DNA of 64,000 bases from Paractinoplanes lichenicola (GCF_016785085.1 NZ_JAENHO010000010.1:359979-423978); one strand, 5' to 3'; positions 8,308 through 17,203 are shown, numbered from the stretch's first letter. Numbers and translations are program-made. Notes: generated by a model not told the origin, from the sequence alone.

Positions 8308-8862
8308 GTGCAAAAGACTTTCGTGCGTGCGACCCTCGGTCTTATGGCCGCGCTGACCATGATTTTCACCGCATCCGCGCCGGCTTCCGCTGCTGCGCGG
8401 TTCGAGAAATACTTCTCGTTCGAGTCCACCAGTTTCGATTGGACCGACGAGAACGGCACGTTCAGCGCTAATGTCTCGATCTTCAATCCGGGGCACACGC
8501 TGGCCTGGGGATTCAACCTGAGCCCGGCGCTGCGGGCGGTGGCCGCGTCGAGCATGACCTGCGTCGCCCGCGGGTATGACGCGAATCTGCAGCCGACCGG
8601 TTATTTCGATCAGCATCTGGTTCCGTTCGACTATACCTGGCACTCGTCCATCGCCAATGAGCCGTGGAATCAGGATCGTGCCATGACCGGTCTCTGCCAG
8701 TTCCGCATCAATCCGCGCGGAACGGCGACGGTGCGATTCCAATTCAACTACGAGATCAGCGACCGCGGTCTGGGCTGCACACCGAATTGTCCGCGGGTTC
8801 AGCGGAGCGACGATTCGGCGGGGGCCTACACCTCGGAGCTCTCGATCGACTACGACCGGTAA
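8308..8862 (+). CDS. Small secreted protein of unknown function
   Basis: 184 residues with a clear signal peptide (hydrophobic core LGLMAALTMIFTASAPASAAA, cut near residue 30). The mature part is rich in aromatic and polar residues and has four cysteines (SMTCVARG, GLCQF, and the close pair GCTPNCP), consistent with two disulfides outside the cell. No domain family was recognised. The GTG start follows GGGGAG at the proper spacing, and a good promoter lies just upstream. It stands alone downstream of the repeat region. It could be an inhibitor-like or matrix protein, but nothing in the sequence decides this. Confidence 0.75.
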   Translation: MQKTFVRATLGLMAALTMIFTASAPASAAARFEKYFSFESTSFDWTDENGTFSANVSIFNPGHTLAWGFNLSPALRAVAASSMTCVARGYDANLQPTGYFDQHLVPFDYTWHSSIANEPWNQDRAMTGLCQFRINPRGTATVRFQFNYEISDRGLGCTPNCPRVQRSDDSAGAYTSELSIDYDR

Positions 8863-8863
8863 G

Positions 8864-8869
8864 TACGAT
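8864..8869 (+). promoter_or_regulatory. -10 hexamer TACGAT of a probable leaderless gene
   Basis: TACGAT ends eight bases before the GTG at 8878, which lacks a Shine-Dalgarno. Confidence 0.45.
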
Positions 8870-8877
8870 CTGAGTCC

Positions 8878-9312
8878 GTGGAGCAGGTGAGCTGGCCGGT
8901 GGGTGGGATCGCTCCCGAGAGCGTCCCGCCCGCCCTGGCGCACGCGTGCGATCTGGTCGGAAGCGACCTGGCAGCGGCGGGAGTCGTCGCCGCGTCCGGC
9001 GACACGTGGTGGGCGGGCAAATCCGCGCTCCTGAGCGGCGGCGCTCCGGCAGCGTGGGTGGTCGGGCTCGGCGACGGCCGGAAGTTCGCGTTCGGGTTCG
9101 GGGTCGACCTGAGCGGGAGCGATGCGGGTGTCGTCGCACTGGTCGCCGAGGGCGTTCAGACCCACCTTGCCGGGTACGAGTTCGTCGAGTGGCCACGGTG
9201 CCCCCGGCACCGTGGCCCGATGGCCGTGGCCGTCGAGGACGTCGCCGCGGTCTGGGCCTGCCGCGGCGCGCGGTGCCAGACCATTCCGATCGGCGCGTGG
9301 TCGCCGACGTGA
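8878..9312 (+). CDS. Hypothetical protein with C-terminal cysteine/histidine cluster
   Basis: 144 residues of unknown function. Codon use is fully typical of the chromosome. The first 110 residues suggest an alpha/beta domain. The end has CPRHRGPM and, about 20 residues on, WACRGARC, a Cys/His arrangement that could hold zinc. No signal peptide is seen, so it is probably cytosolic. The GTG start is supported by a TACGAT hexamer eight bases upstream rather than by a ribosome site. No operon partner: the next gene downstream runs the other way. Confidence 0.6.
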   Translation: MEQVSWPVGGIAPESVPPALAHACDLVGSDLAAAGVVAASGDTWWAGKSALLSGGAPAAWVVGLGDGRKFAFGFGVDLSGSDAGVVALVAEGVQTHLAGYEFVEWPRCPRHRGPMAVAVEDVAAVWACRGARCQTIPIGAWSPT

Positions 9313-9510
9313 CGGTCACCGGCGGTCGGGGTCAAAACATCAGCCCCCGCGGTGGAAGGCCGGCCGCGGGTAGCAACGGCCGGCGGGCGGCCGCGAGCGG
9401 CTGGCGGCAACGACCGGCGGCTGGCGGCACGGCCACGAGCGGCGGCGGCTAGCACGAGAGGGACGGTCGAGCGACCGGTGGCGTCGGCAGGCAGCGGCCT
9501 CAGCCGACGG

Positions 9511-9588
9511 GCGCGGTCAGGCGGCCCGGCCGGCAGGCGCGATCAGACGGCCCGGCCGGCAGGCGCGATCAGGCGGCCCGGCCGTCAG
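9511..9588. repeat. Three tandem 26-bp repeats
   Basis: Units 9511-9536, 9537-9562 and 9563-9588 are copies of a GCGCGATCAGGCGGCCCGGC-containing unit with one to three differences each. The stop codon of the DUF2252 gene (9585-9587, minus strand) lies inside the last unit. The rest of the 9313-9510 gap is low-complexity GGC/CGG-rich DNA with no gene. Confidence 0.7.
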
Positions 9589-11009
9589 GCGAGTTCGGCC
9601 GGGAGGATGCCCTGCCGGACTGCCGCGACCAGAGCCGCGTGATCACTTTCCACTTGGTCGGCGTAGGTGCGAGCGAAGCGGCACAACGCGACAGCCATCT
9701 TGTCGCTGCTGCCGATGTAGCCCGAGATCATCGAAGCCCCGCTGGTTCGTGCGTGCGACTTGGCCAGAAGGAAGCCGCAGATGCCCGCGTAGTCGGCCAG
9801 CGCCCCGGCGTCGATGTCCTCGACGACGATCGCGCCTTTCATGTCGCGGAACTGCCGCACGTAGAACTGCTGGTCCCCCACTGTGGCCCAGCCGAGCAGC
9901 GGGTCCGAGACCGTCTGCAGGGCCTGCTGGTATTCGACGACCCGCTGCCCCTGGTGCCGGTGCCAGGCCGCGTCGCCGTGCTGGTGGTGGGCGATCACCG
10001 AGCGGCGGGCCTGTTTGAGCTGCAGGAACACGACATCGGAGGGGCTGCTGCCTTCGCACAGCGCCACATACGCCCGCAACCCCACCGATCCCACGCCGAC
10101 TACCTTGTGCGCGATGTCGACGATGCGATAGCCGGCCAGGATGCGGGCCCAGTGTGGCGGCAGCGTGTTCAGATAGCCGTCCAGGGCCTCGGCCAGCTGG
10201 TCGGCTTCCAGGTCGCTGGGCCGCGTGATCAGCGGTGGCTCCTCGACGAGGCGGGCGGTGCCGTCGCGGCGTTCGGTGAATCTTGGCAGCGCGCGGTCGC
10301 TGGTGCGGCGGCGGGCGCGGCGGGCGGCGCGGTCGATCTCGGCGCGGAAGCTGGCCCGGGAGGCCGCCGAGCGCAGCCTGTCCACGTCCATCTGGTCGAA
10401 CGAGCGGGCCAGCAGCGGCAGTTCGGCCAGGTGCCCGATCTGGTCCTGATATTCCTCGACGCAGTGTTGCACCGCCTCGCCGCAGGCGCTCTCCTTGAAG
10501 CCGTTCTGCCGACCGGCGACGTAGACGCTGGTCACGAGCCGTCGCAGGTCCCATTCCCAGGCGCCGGGGTGGGCCTCGTCGAAGTCGTTGAGGTCGAAGA
10601 CCAGTTCGCGTTCGGGTGAGGCGTAGAAGCCGAAGTTGCCCAGGTGGGCGTCGCCGCAGATGACCGGGGTGATGCCGGTGGCGGGCAGCGTGGCGAAGTC
10701 GTCGGCCATGACGTTGGCCGAGCCGCGCAGGAAAGCGTACGGGGATTGGATCATCCGGCCGACGCGCACGGGCACGAGCCAGGCCTGGCGGCCCAGGTTG
10801 GCGTGCATGATCTGGGTGACCGGGTCGACGCGGTCGTGCGGGGCCGACCAGTTCGCCATCTCGGAGCGGTGCGCGCGTTCGCGCAGCGACCGGCCCATCT
10901 CGTAGCGCGCGGCGCGGGGGCGGGCCCGCATCCGCAGTGAGGCGAAGCCCTCGTCAATGGCGCTGTCGAGGACGACATGCCCGGTTGCTGGTTCCATCAG
11001 GGCCACCAT
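9585..11009 (-). CDS. DUF2252 domain protein (kinase-fold-like)
   Basis: 474 residues, matching the length and motifs of DUF2252: ICGDAHLGNFGFY, FDLNDFDEAHPGAWEWDLRRL, a VGVGSVGLRAYVAL block, FLQLKQARRS and a C-terminal LAKSHARTSG. The GDxHxxN and DFD motifs resemble the catalytic and metal-binding loops of aminoglycoside-phosphotransferase-like kinases. Transfer of phosphate to a small molecule is possible but has not been shown for the family. It is cytosolic and monocistronic. A TACGCT hexamer lies 15 bases before the ATG, implying a very short leader. The first ATG was used; a second lies four codons in. Confidence 0.85.
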   Translation of the reverse strand: MVALMEPATGHVVLDSAIDEGFASLRMRARPRAARYEMGRSLRERAHRSEMANWSAPHDRVDPVTQIMHANLGRQAWLVPVRVGRMIQSPYAFLRGSANVMADDFATLPATGITPVICGDAHLGNFGFYASPERELVFDLNDFDEAHPGAWEWDLRRLVTSVYVAGRQNGFKESACGEAVQHCVEEYQDQIGHLAELPLLARSFDQMDVDRLRSAASRASFRAEIDRAARRARRRTSDRALPRFTERRDGTARLVEEPPLITRPSDLEADQLAEALDGYLNTLPPHWARILAGYRIVDIAHKVVGVGSVGLRAYVALCEGSSPSDVVFLQLKQARRSVIAHHQHGDAAWHRHQGQRVVEYQQALQTVSDPLLGWATVGDQQFYVRQFRDMKGAIVVEDIDAGALADYAGICGFLLAKSHARTSGASMISGYIGSSDKMAVALCRFARTYADQVESDHAALVAAVRQGILPAELA

Positions 11010-11080
11010 AAAGGCAGAAGCGGGAGCGTACTGATGTCAAGTACCCCGCGGCCGGGTTAACGTTCGCTCAACGATGGGTG

Positions 11081-12319
11081 TCAGCGGGCCGACACGAGGC
11101 CGAACGTCGATGGCGTGATCGACGGGAAGACCTGCGACAACGATCCGAAACCGCAGCGCTTCTGCAGGATCTCGCCGATCACGGACCGGTAGTCGGTGGT
11201 CGCCGCGAGGTCGCCCGCTACCAGCGCGGCGGGGGCCAGGCCGGGCCACTTGGCGTACACCTGGCCGCCTTTGACCCCGCCGCCGAGCAGCAGCATCGCG
11301 TTGCCGTGGCCGTGGTCGGCGCCGCGGGAGCCGTTCTCCTGCACCCGCCGGCCGAACTCGCTGATCGTCAGCAGCGTCACCGACTTCATGCCCTCGGGGC
11401 CGAGGTCGGCCGCGAACGCCGCCAGCGCCAGGGCCAGGTCGGTCAGGTTGTCGTGCATGCGCTGGCCCTTGGCCGTCGTGCCGAGGCCCTCGTGCATGTC
11501 CCAGTCGCCGCAGTCGACCGCGGCCGTGGCCAGGCCGACGTTGGCCTTGATCAGGCGGGCCACGTCGCGCAGCGCGGTGCCGAGCTCGGTGGCCGGGTAG
11601 GTCGCACCGGGCGTGTAGGCCGTCCCCCGTACGGCGGCGGTTGCGATCAGTGCACCGTCGGCCGCGAGCGCCGGTCCGGCCAGCAGCTGGGGGGCGTCGG
11701 CGTACATAGCCCGCAGCGCGGCCGCCACGGGACGCTTGGCCGAGTCGCCGGCCAGCGTGAACTTGTCGACCGAGGCCATCGAGACCGACGGCGTGGGGCC
11801 GGCGAACAGCCGGTCGGGCATGGCGTGGCCGACCGACACCCCGGCCAGGGCGCCCGTCGCCCCGGACGCGCCGAGCATGCGCTCGAGCCAGCCGCTGCGG
11901 ATCGAGGTGCCGGGGGCCGCGTTCTCCATCGCCTCCATGGCCGCGAAATGCGAGCGGGTCGGGTTGGGCTGGCCGACCGCGTGCACGCCGGCGAGCTGCC
12001 CGCTCTTCCACAGCGGCAGCAGCGGGGCCAGGGCCGGGTGCAGGCCGAACGTGCCGTCCCCGGCGATGACCTGCGCCTTGGGCACGCCGATGTTGGGGCG
12101 CGCCTTGTAGTAGTCGGGGTCGCCGATCGGGGCCAGCGCCGACAGGCCGTCGAAGCCGCCGTGCAACGACAGCACGACCAGCGTGTCGCCGGTGTAGCCC
12201 GGATCCGCGTACGCGAGCTGGGTCGACACCCCGGCCCCGGCCAGCCCGGCCAGGGTGGCCGCGCCGAGCAGGCCCCGGCGCGACAACGTCGCCTCTCCGC
12301 AGTCAAAAATCGTGCTCAC
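11081..12319 (-). CDS. DUF1501 protein, Tat-exported
   Basis: 412 residues. The N-terminus has SRRGLLGAATLAGLAGAG, a twin-arginine signal, so it is exported folded. The body matches DUF1501: VVLSLHGGFDGL, a TRSHFAAMEAMENA block, DCGDWDMHEG and TISEFGRRVQENGSRGADHGHGNAM, a set of Asp/His/Ser residues like those of the alkaline phosphatase/sulfatase superfamily. The substrate is unknown. The GTG start overlaps the DUF1800 stop by four bases (GTGA) and follows AGGTGAG, so the two are translated together. DUF1501 and DUF1800 genes form a conserved pair in many bacteria. Confidence 0.87.
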   Translation of the reverse strand: MSTIFDCGEATLSRRGLLGAATLAGLAGAGVSTQLAYADPGYTGDTLVVLSLHGGFDGLSALAPIGDPDYYKARPNIGVPKAQVIAGDGTFGLHPALAPLLPLWKSGQLAGVHAVGQPNPTRSHFAAMEAMENAAPGTSIRSGWLERMLGASGATGALAGVSVGHAMPDRLFAGPTPSVSMASVDKFTLAGDSAKRPVAAALRAMYADAPQLLAGPALAADGALIATAAVRGTAYTPGATYPATELGTALRDVARLIKANVGLATAAVDCGDWDMHEGLGTTAKGQRMHDNLTDLALALAAFAADLGPEGMKSVTLLTISEFGRRVQENGSRGADHGHGNAMLLLGGGVKGGQVYAKWPGLAPAALVAGDLAATTDYRSVIGEILQKRCGFGSLSQVFPSITPSTFGLVSAR

Positions 12320-13830
12320 CTCACCTGGAACGAGGGCGCGTCGAGGACCAGCGCGATCAGGTACGGCGCGTGGCCGGCGAGCGTCTTGTCGGATGCGGTC
12401 AGAGGACTGGTCGGCAGCTTGCCCGCGACGCTGAGCACGGCGGCCGTGTGCTGGGCCGGCAACTTCGCGCCGATCAGCCGTACGGCCAAAGCGTCGACGA
12501 GCGCGCCGTAGCTGCCCGGCAGGGTCGGAACCAGGGACTTCAACATGTCGGCGGGGCGCGTGAACCAGCTCGGATACCAGCCCGCGGCCAGGTTGAGGTG
12601 GTTGTTGCAGCGCATCAGGAAACCGGACGGCGACGCCCAGGCCGCGGCCACGTCGGGGTAGCCGTTCGGCGGGGACCACCGGAACGGCGCGTTGCCCGCG
12701 TAGACCAGGCCGTTGTAGAGCGCGTCGAGCAGCTGCAGGCCCGACTTCTCCGGTCCCAGCCCGAGCGTCCGGATCGTGGCGGTCAGGTCCTCCATCGGCG
12801 TACGGGTCTTCTGCCCGATCGCGGCGGCGAACTCGGGCGACGTGAACAGGGCCTTGAGCACCGGCTTGATCGCGGTCTGGTTGTCGAGGTAGACCTTCGC
12901 GAGCTTGGTGACCAGCGAGGCGGGCGCGACGTCGGCCACGAAGCGCTGGCACAGCTTGGTCGCCAGGCGCTGCGCGGTCGCCGGGTGCATGGCCAGGTGG
13001 TCGGCGAACGCCATGGCGGCCGACTCCCCCACTGCGGCGGTGGCGTTGGCGTGCTTGAAGCCGAGGATCGACACCTCGCCCGTCATGTGCAGCTTGGGGT
13101 CGTACAGGAAAGTGCCGTTGGTCTTGTTGACGGTGAGACCGGTGAGCAGGCGCGCACCGGCGTAGACGTCGGCCTCGGAGTAGACCAGGCCGACGGTGTG
13201 CAGCTCCATCAGTTCGCGCGCGTAGTTCTCGTTGGGGCGCGACTTGGTCGACGAGCGGTTGTCGAGGTAGCTGAGCATCGCCGGGTGCTTCATCGAGGCC
13301 TTGAGCATGTCGGCGAACCGCCCGAACGCGTGCTTGCGGATGACCTGGGCGTCGTAGTCGGAACGGCTGTCCCACGTCTGGCTCGACGGCGCGGCCACGT
13401 GCAGGTGGTTGGCGAAGAACGCGACGGTCATCTCGAACAGCTGCCGGTTGCTCCACGCGGCGCGGGCGACGGCGGCCCGGCCCAGCTGCTTGAAACCGTC
13501 GTACGAGTTCTTGGCGACCTTGGCCCGTACGGTGGGAATGCTCGCACCGGCCAGCGGCAGGCGGCTCATCAGCTCGTCGCAGACCGGGTCGCTGATCTTC
13601 GCGGGGTCGAGCTGGCGGTCCAGCCAGGCGGCGGCGCCGAGCGTACGGGCCTCGGCCAGCAGCTCCGGGGTGGGGCCGAAGGTGGCCCGGCGGACGAGGT
13701 GCGCGATCGGGTCGTCGCTGACCAGGGAGGTTGCGGCGATCGGGGCGGTGGCAGCCTCGGCCGGAGCCGCGACAGCCATGGCGGCGACAGTGGCGGCACC
13801 GGCGGCGAGGAGCGTGCGTCGGGTCGTCAT
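12316..13830 (-). CDS. DUF1800 protein, Tat-exported partner of DUF1501
   Basis: 504 residues beginning MTTRRTLLAAGAATVAAMAVA, a twin-arginine-type signal ending in AEAA. The body is helical and has DUF1800 hallmarks: AHLVRRATFGPTPELL near the start, ENYARELMELHTVGL in the middle, and NGYPDVAAAWASPSGFL near the end. The biochemical role of the family is unknown; co-export with DUF1501 suggests one extracytoplasmic complex. The ATG at 13830 was preferred to an in-frame upstream start because it gives the Tat signal at the very N-terminus and follows GAAGGG. First gene of a two-gene operon, divergent from the ROK gene. Confidence 0.87.
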   Translation of the reverse strand: MTTRRTLLAAGAATVAAMAVAAPAEAATAPIAATSLVSDDPIAHLVRRATFGPTPELLAEARTLGAAAWLDRQLDPAKISDPVCDELMSRLPLAGASIPTVRAKVAKNSYDGFKQLGRAAVARAAWSNRQLFEMTVAFFANHLHVAAPSSQTWDSRSDYDAQVIRKHAFGRFADMLKASMKHPAMLSYLDNRSSTKSRPNENYARELMELHTVGLVYSEADVYAGARLLTGLTVNKTNGTFLYDPKLHMTGEVSILGFKHANATAAVGESAAMAFADHLAMHPATAQRLATKLCQRFVADVAPASLVTKLAKVYLDNQTAIKPVLKALFTSPEFAAAIGQKTRTPMEDLTATIRTLGLGPEKSGLQLLDALYNGLVYAGNAPFRWSPPNGYPDVAAAWASPSGFLMRCNNHLNLAAGWYPSWFTRPADMLKSLVPTLPGSYGALVDALAVRLIGAKLPAQHTAAVLSVAGKLPTSPLTASDKTLAGHAPYLIALVLDAPSFQVR

Positions 13831-13932
13831 GCCCGACCCTTCGGCCCGTACGGCGTCCGTATGTGCTCCTGCAACCATGACTAACGCAGCCGCAATCCGC
13901 CCGCACCCGTACCGCGGGGACGAAGTCGGACG

Positions 13933-13938
13933 TACGCT
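13933..13938 (+). promoter_or_regulatory. -10 hexamer TACGCT of a probable leaderless gene
   Basis: TACGCT ends seven bases before the GTG at 13946 and decides that start over an in-frame ATG at 13877. Confidence 0.5.
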
Positions 13939-13945
13939 CAAGCCT

Positions 13946-14989
13946 GTGGATCAGGCTGAATCGGTACGCACCCCCGCCTCCTGGGTCGTCGTCGGGCTCG
14001 ACAACGGCGGCACCTGCAACAACGCCACCGTGCTGGACGCGACCGGTCGATATCTCGTCGACAACCTGGTCGAGAATCCGAGCCTGGTGACCGACGGCCC
14101 CGAGTCGGCGATCGAGCAGCTCGCCGCGGCCTTCCACAACATCCTCGACCTGACCAGCACGCCGCTGACCCTCGTGCGGGCGGTCGGGCTCGACACCCCC
14201 GGCCCGGCCAGCGCCAAGGGCGTCATCTCGTCGAAGGGCGCGACGAACTTCAGCATGACCTCATGGCACGGCTTCGACATCCGCAGCGCGCTCGAGGCGA
14301 GGATCGGCCTGCCCGTCTTCTATCTGAACGACGCCAACGCCGCCGCCCTGTACGCGCACCACCGGCTCTTCGGCGCCGAGGCGATGACCAAGTCGTCGGC
14401 CGCCGCGATCGTCGGCACCGGCCTGGGCGGCGGCGTGGTCGTCGACGGCCGGGTGGTCAGCGGCGCCGCGGGCATGGCGGGCGAGCTCGGTCACGTGCAG
14501 ATCCCGCTGCACGGCGTGCTCGAGGTGGGCCAGCCCGTCCCCGAGTGCAACTGCGGCTTCACCGGCGACGTCGAGAGCATCGCCTCGCTCACCGGCATCA
14601 AGAAGAACCTGCTGCCCTACTGGCTGACCCGCTTCCCCGATCACCCGCTGGCGGCCCTGCCCCTGCCGCAGGCGGCCAAGCAACTTCGCTCGTACGCGGA
14701 GAAGGAGGACCCGCTGGCCCTGGCGGTCTTCGAGCAGCAGGCGAAGGCGATCGGCAAGCTGTTCACCATCGCCGCCAACTTCACCGACCCCGACGCGTAC
14801 CTGCTGGGCGGCGGGGTCGTCGAGGCCGCGCCCAAGTTCCGCCAGTGGTTCCTCAACACGGTCCGCGAAAACACCCAGCTGCGCGCCGAACAGTCCGCCG
14901 CGGCCACGTTCGCCCTGGTCGCCGACCTCGACATGGCGGGCGCCCGCGGTGCCGCCGTGGCCGCGCTGGAAGCCGTACAGCCCGCCTGA
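13946..14989 (+). CDS. ROK-family protein (sugar kinase-like)
   Basis: 347 residues with the ROK/actin-like ATPase layout: VVVGLDNGGTCNNATVLD (phosphate loop 1), YLNDANAAALYAHH, IVGTGLGGGVVVDGRVVSGAAGMAGELGH (ROK signature and catalytic region) and CNCGFTGDVESIAS, a zinc-type cysteine motif of which C-N-C is present. There is no HTH, so it is an enzyme-type ROK protein such as a glucokinase rather than a NagC-like repressor. The substrate is not decided; the spacing of the EC-N-CG motif is atypical. The 13877-13945 stretch has poor GC3, which supports the later GTG start. Confidence 0.8.
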   Translation: MDQAESVRTPASWVVVGLDNGGTCNNATVLDATGRYLVDNLVENPSLVTDGPESAIEQLAAAFHNILDLTSTPLTLVRAVGLDTPGPASAKGVISSKGATNFSMTSWHGFDIRSALEARIGLPVFYLNDANAAALYAHHRLFGAEAMTKSSAAAIVGTGLGGGVVVDGRVVSGAAGMAGELGHVQIPLHGVLEVGQPVPECNCGFTGDVESIASLTGIKKNLLPYWLTRFPDHPLAALPLPQAAKQLRSYAEKEDPLALAVFEQQAKAIGKLFTIAANFTDPDAYLLGGGVVEAAPKFRQWFLNTVRENTQLRAEQSAAATFALVADLDMAGARGAAVAALEAVQPA

Positions 14990-15026
14990 TCTTGCCGCGG
15001 CGGGCCGGGTACACCATCCTGTCCCA

Positions 15027-16181
15027 GTGACCGCGTTCTTCATCGCCGGTGGGTACGCGGCTCAGGGCCTCGGCTACGCCGCCCTGGTGACCGCGTTGCC
15101 GCAGCTCAAGGAGCGCCAAGGCGTCGACGACACGTTCGTCTCGGTGATCCTGCTGCTGGTCTGCGTGGCCGCGGCCGGCGGCTCGATGCTGGCCGACCGG
15201 GTGGCGGCCCGCCTGGGCAGCCGTTACGCCCTGGCCGGCGGTCTGCTCACGGTCGCGGTGGGGCTGGGCCTGACCACCGTACGCACTCCGCTTTTTATGT
15301 TTACAGCGGTGCTGATCCTGTACGGGGTGGGGCTGGGCGCGGTCGACGCCAGCCTCAACATGCAGGGCGTACTAGTGCAGACCCGGCTGGGCCGCAGCGT
15401 GATGAACCGCCTGTTCGCGGCGTACACGGCCGCCGCCATCCTCGCGGCCCTGCTGATGTCCGCGTTCGCGGCCGGCGGGGCCGGGGCGTCGGTCGCGGTC
15501 GGGGTGGCCGCCCTCTTCGCTTTCCTGTACGTGGTGTCGGCCTGGCGTTTCCTGGAGCCCGCGCGCACCCTGGCCGTCCCGGCTGACTCGCCTTCGGCCG
15601 GCACCCGCCACATCATCTGGATCTGCGGCGCGTTCGTCCTCACCGGATTCCTGGCCGACTCCGCGGTCAGCACGTGGAGCTCGATCTACCTGGACTCGTT
15701 GGTCGCACCCGCCGCCGTGGTCCCCCTCGGCTACGCCGCGTATCAGGCCACGGTGCTGCTCTCCCGCCTGACCGGCGACCACCTGGTCCCCCGCATCGGC
15801 CGCACGGCCGCGGCGACCGGGGCCCTGCTGGTCTGCGCCCTCGGCTGCGCCCTGGTCACGGCAGTCCCGACGATCGCGGCGGCCATCACCGGCTTCGCCC
15901 TCACGGGGCTCGGTGTAGGCCTGCTCATTCCCTTGGCCTTCAGCGCGGCGGGCGAGGCCACCCCTGGTCGCAGCGATGCTGTGCTGGCCCGGGTCAACCT
16001 GTTCAACTACGCCGGGGCGCTGCTGGGGGCCGTGGTGATCGGGGCGCTGTCCGAGCCGATCGGGTTGCGGTGGGCGTTCCTGGTGCCTGTTTTGGGGCTG
16101 TTGCTGACTTTGCCGGTGGTCCGCGCTTTGCGGCACCTGCCTACGGCAGCGTCCAGCCACCCACTCACCGTCCCGAACTGA
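15027..16181 (+). CDS. Major facilitator superfamily transporter
   Basis: 384 residues with about twelve hydrophobic segments and the MFS loop motif LADRVAARLGSRYAL after TM2 (residues about 54-68). It belongs to the short MFS group that resembles FucP/YbjJ-like sugar or drug carriers. It lies 37 bases after the ROK gene on the same strand, so the two may form an operon in which it imports the sugar the ROK protein phosphorylates (inference). The GTG was chosen because it opens directly into TM1. Upstream ATGs in frame lie inside the ROK gene. Confidence 0.82.
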   Translation: MTAFFIAGGYAAQGLGYAALVTALPQLKERQGVDDTFVSVILLLVCVAAAGGSMLADRVAARLGSRYALAGGLLTVAVGLGLTTVRTPLFMFTAVLILYGVGLGAVDASLNMQGVLVQTRLGRSVMNRLFAAYTAAAILAALLMSAFAAGGAGASVAVGVAALFAFLYVVSAWRFLEPARTLAVPADSPSAGTRHIIWICGAFVLTGFLADSAVSTWSSIYLDSLVAPAAVVPLGYAAYQATVLLSRLTGDHLVPRIGRTAAATGALLVCALGCALVTAVPTIAAAITGFALTGLGVGLLIPLAFSAAGEATPGRSDAVLARVNLFNYAGALLGAVVIGALSEPIGLRWAFLVPVLGLLLTLPVVRALRHLPTAASSHPLTVPN

Positions 16182-16401
16182 CCCTCGCCAGCCCGACCCA
16201 CATCTACGGCGGCAGCTGGCACCTGCTCGTCACAACCTGACCGTTCGACCCGCCTGTGTGCGCCCGCGGGACACCGCCGCCACCCACCGCCCAACCGCTG
16301 ACAGGCGCCGCTGCCACCTCGCCTGCACGGGGCCGCGCCAATCCCCACCGGCACCCGCTCGCCGAACCCCACCGCAGGGACGCACGGGCCAGTCCCCCTT
16401 G

Positions 16402-16721
16402 GTAAGTGAGTACTCGAAAACTAAGGACAGCAGTCGGCCCATGGTTTGTGAGTACTCACTTACGAGCGGAGAGGTTCGACTGCGCCGATGGGATGTGAGT
16501 GCTTACTTACAACGAGACCAAGCCCATGTCCGACCGACGGATGTGAGTACTCACTTACAGCAGGACCGAGCGGGGCCGAGTTCCGCTCCGGTCCAACGGT
16601 AGGAAGTGAGTACTCACTTACGAAACCGGTTGTGTGCGCTTGAGCGCGGCCGGCGGGTGGTGACCAGCACGACGAGATGGGTGAGCCCCGCTCACGAGGG
16701 CCGATGTGAGTACTCACTACC
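16402..16721. repeat. Six copies of a GTGAGTACTCAC palindrome (operator-like array)
   Basis: Copies at 16406-16415 (half copy, preceded by GTAA), 16448-16463, 16495-16510 (variant GTGAGTGCTTACTTAC), 16543-16558, 16606-16621 and 16706-16720. The common form is GTGAGTACTCACTTAC, and combining copies gives a 20-base perfect palindrome flanked by GTAA/TTAC. Gaps between copies are 32, 31, 32, 47 and 84 bases and are unrelated to each other. This resembles TetR-type operators. The rest of the 16182-16797 gap holds no gene. The first gene downstream is the oxidoreductase at 16798. Confidence 0.8.
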
Positions 16722-16797
16722 AAGTCGGACCCGGGTCAGGTGGGGATGATCACGGCGCGGATGATGGGCTGATGAGTGCGTCATGGGTGGTTGGGCG

Positions 16798-17202
16798 ATG
16801 AGCGGTCGGGTCGATATCGCCAACGCCGACTTGTCGGAGTTCTGGACCGAGAGGCACCTCTGTACGTTCACGACGTTGCGAGCCGACGGGTCGCCGCACG
16901 TGGTGGCGGTCGGGGCGACGCTCGATCCGGCGAACGGGTTGGCCCGGGTGATCTCGTCGGCCACGTCGGCGCACGTACGGCATGTGCGTAACGGGCAGGG
17001 CCGGGTGGCGATCTGCCAGGTTGACGGCCCCCGCTGGACGACCGTGGAGGGGCTCGCCGTCGTGCGGGACGATCCGGAGTCGGTGGCCGAGGCCGAGAAG
17101 CGGTACGCGGCCCGCTACCGGCAGCCGCGGCCCAACCCGGCGCGGGTGGCCATCGAGGTGACAGTCACCAAGATCCTGGGATCGAGCCGGTTCGTTTCCT
17201 GA
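16798..17202 (+). CDS. PPOX-class flavin/F420-dependent oxidoreductase
   Basis: 134 residues with the split-barrel fold of the pyridoxamine-phosphate-oxidase superfamily. The start LSEFWTERHLCTFTTLRADGSPHVVAVGATLD and the RVAICQVDGPRWTTVEGLAVV core are typical of actinobacterial TIGR-type PPOX enzymes, several of which use coenzyme F420. The substrate is unknown. The ATG at 16798 was chosen over 16783 because it begins close to the conserved domain and has GGTGG upstream. It follows the six-palindrome array, which makes it the best candidate for a gene controlled by whatever binds there. Confidence 0.8.
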   Translation: MSGRVDIANADLSEFWTERHLCTFTTLRADGSPHVVAVGATLDPANGLARVISSATSAHVRHVRNGQGRVAICQVDGPRWTTVEGLAVVRDDPESVAEAEKRYAARYRQPRPNPARVAIEVTVTKILGSSRFVS

Positions 17203-17203
17203 G

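Noticed and set aside
8878..9312. Toxin or immunity protein
   Set aside because: The Cys/His cluster alone is not evidence for such a role and there is no partner gene.
13877..13945. Earlier ATG start of the ROK gene
   Set aside because: GC3 is far below normal in this stretch and a TACGCT hexamer sits seven bases before the GTG at 13946.
16402..16721. CRISPR array
   Set aside because: Repeats are only 16 bases and palindromic, gaps vary from 31 to 84 bases, and no cas gene is present.
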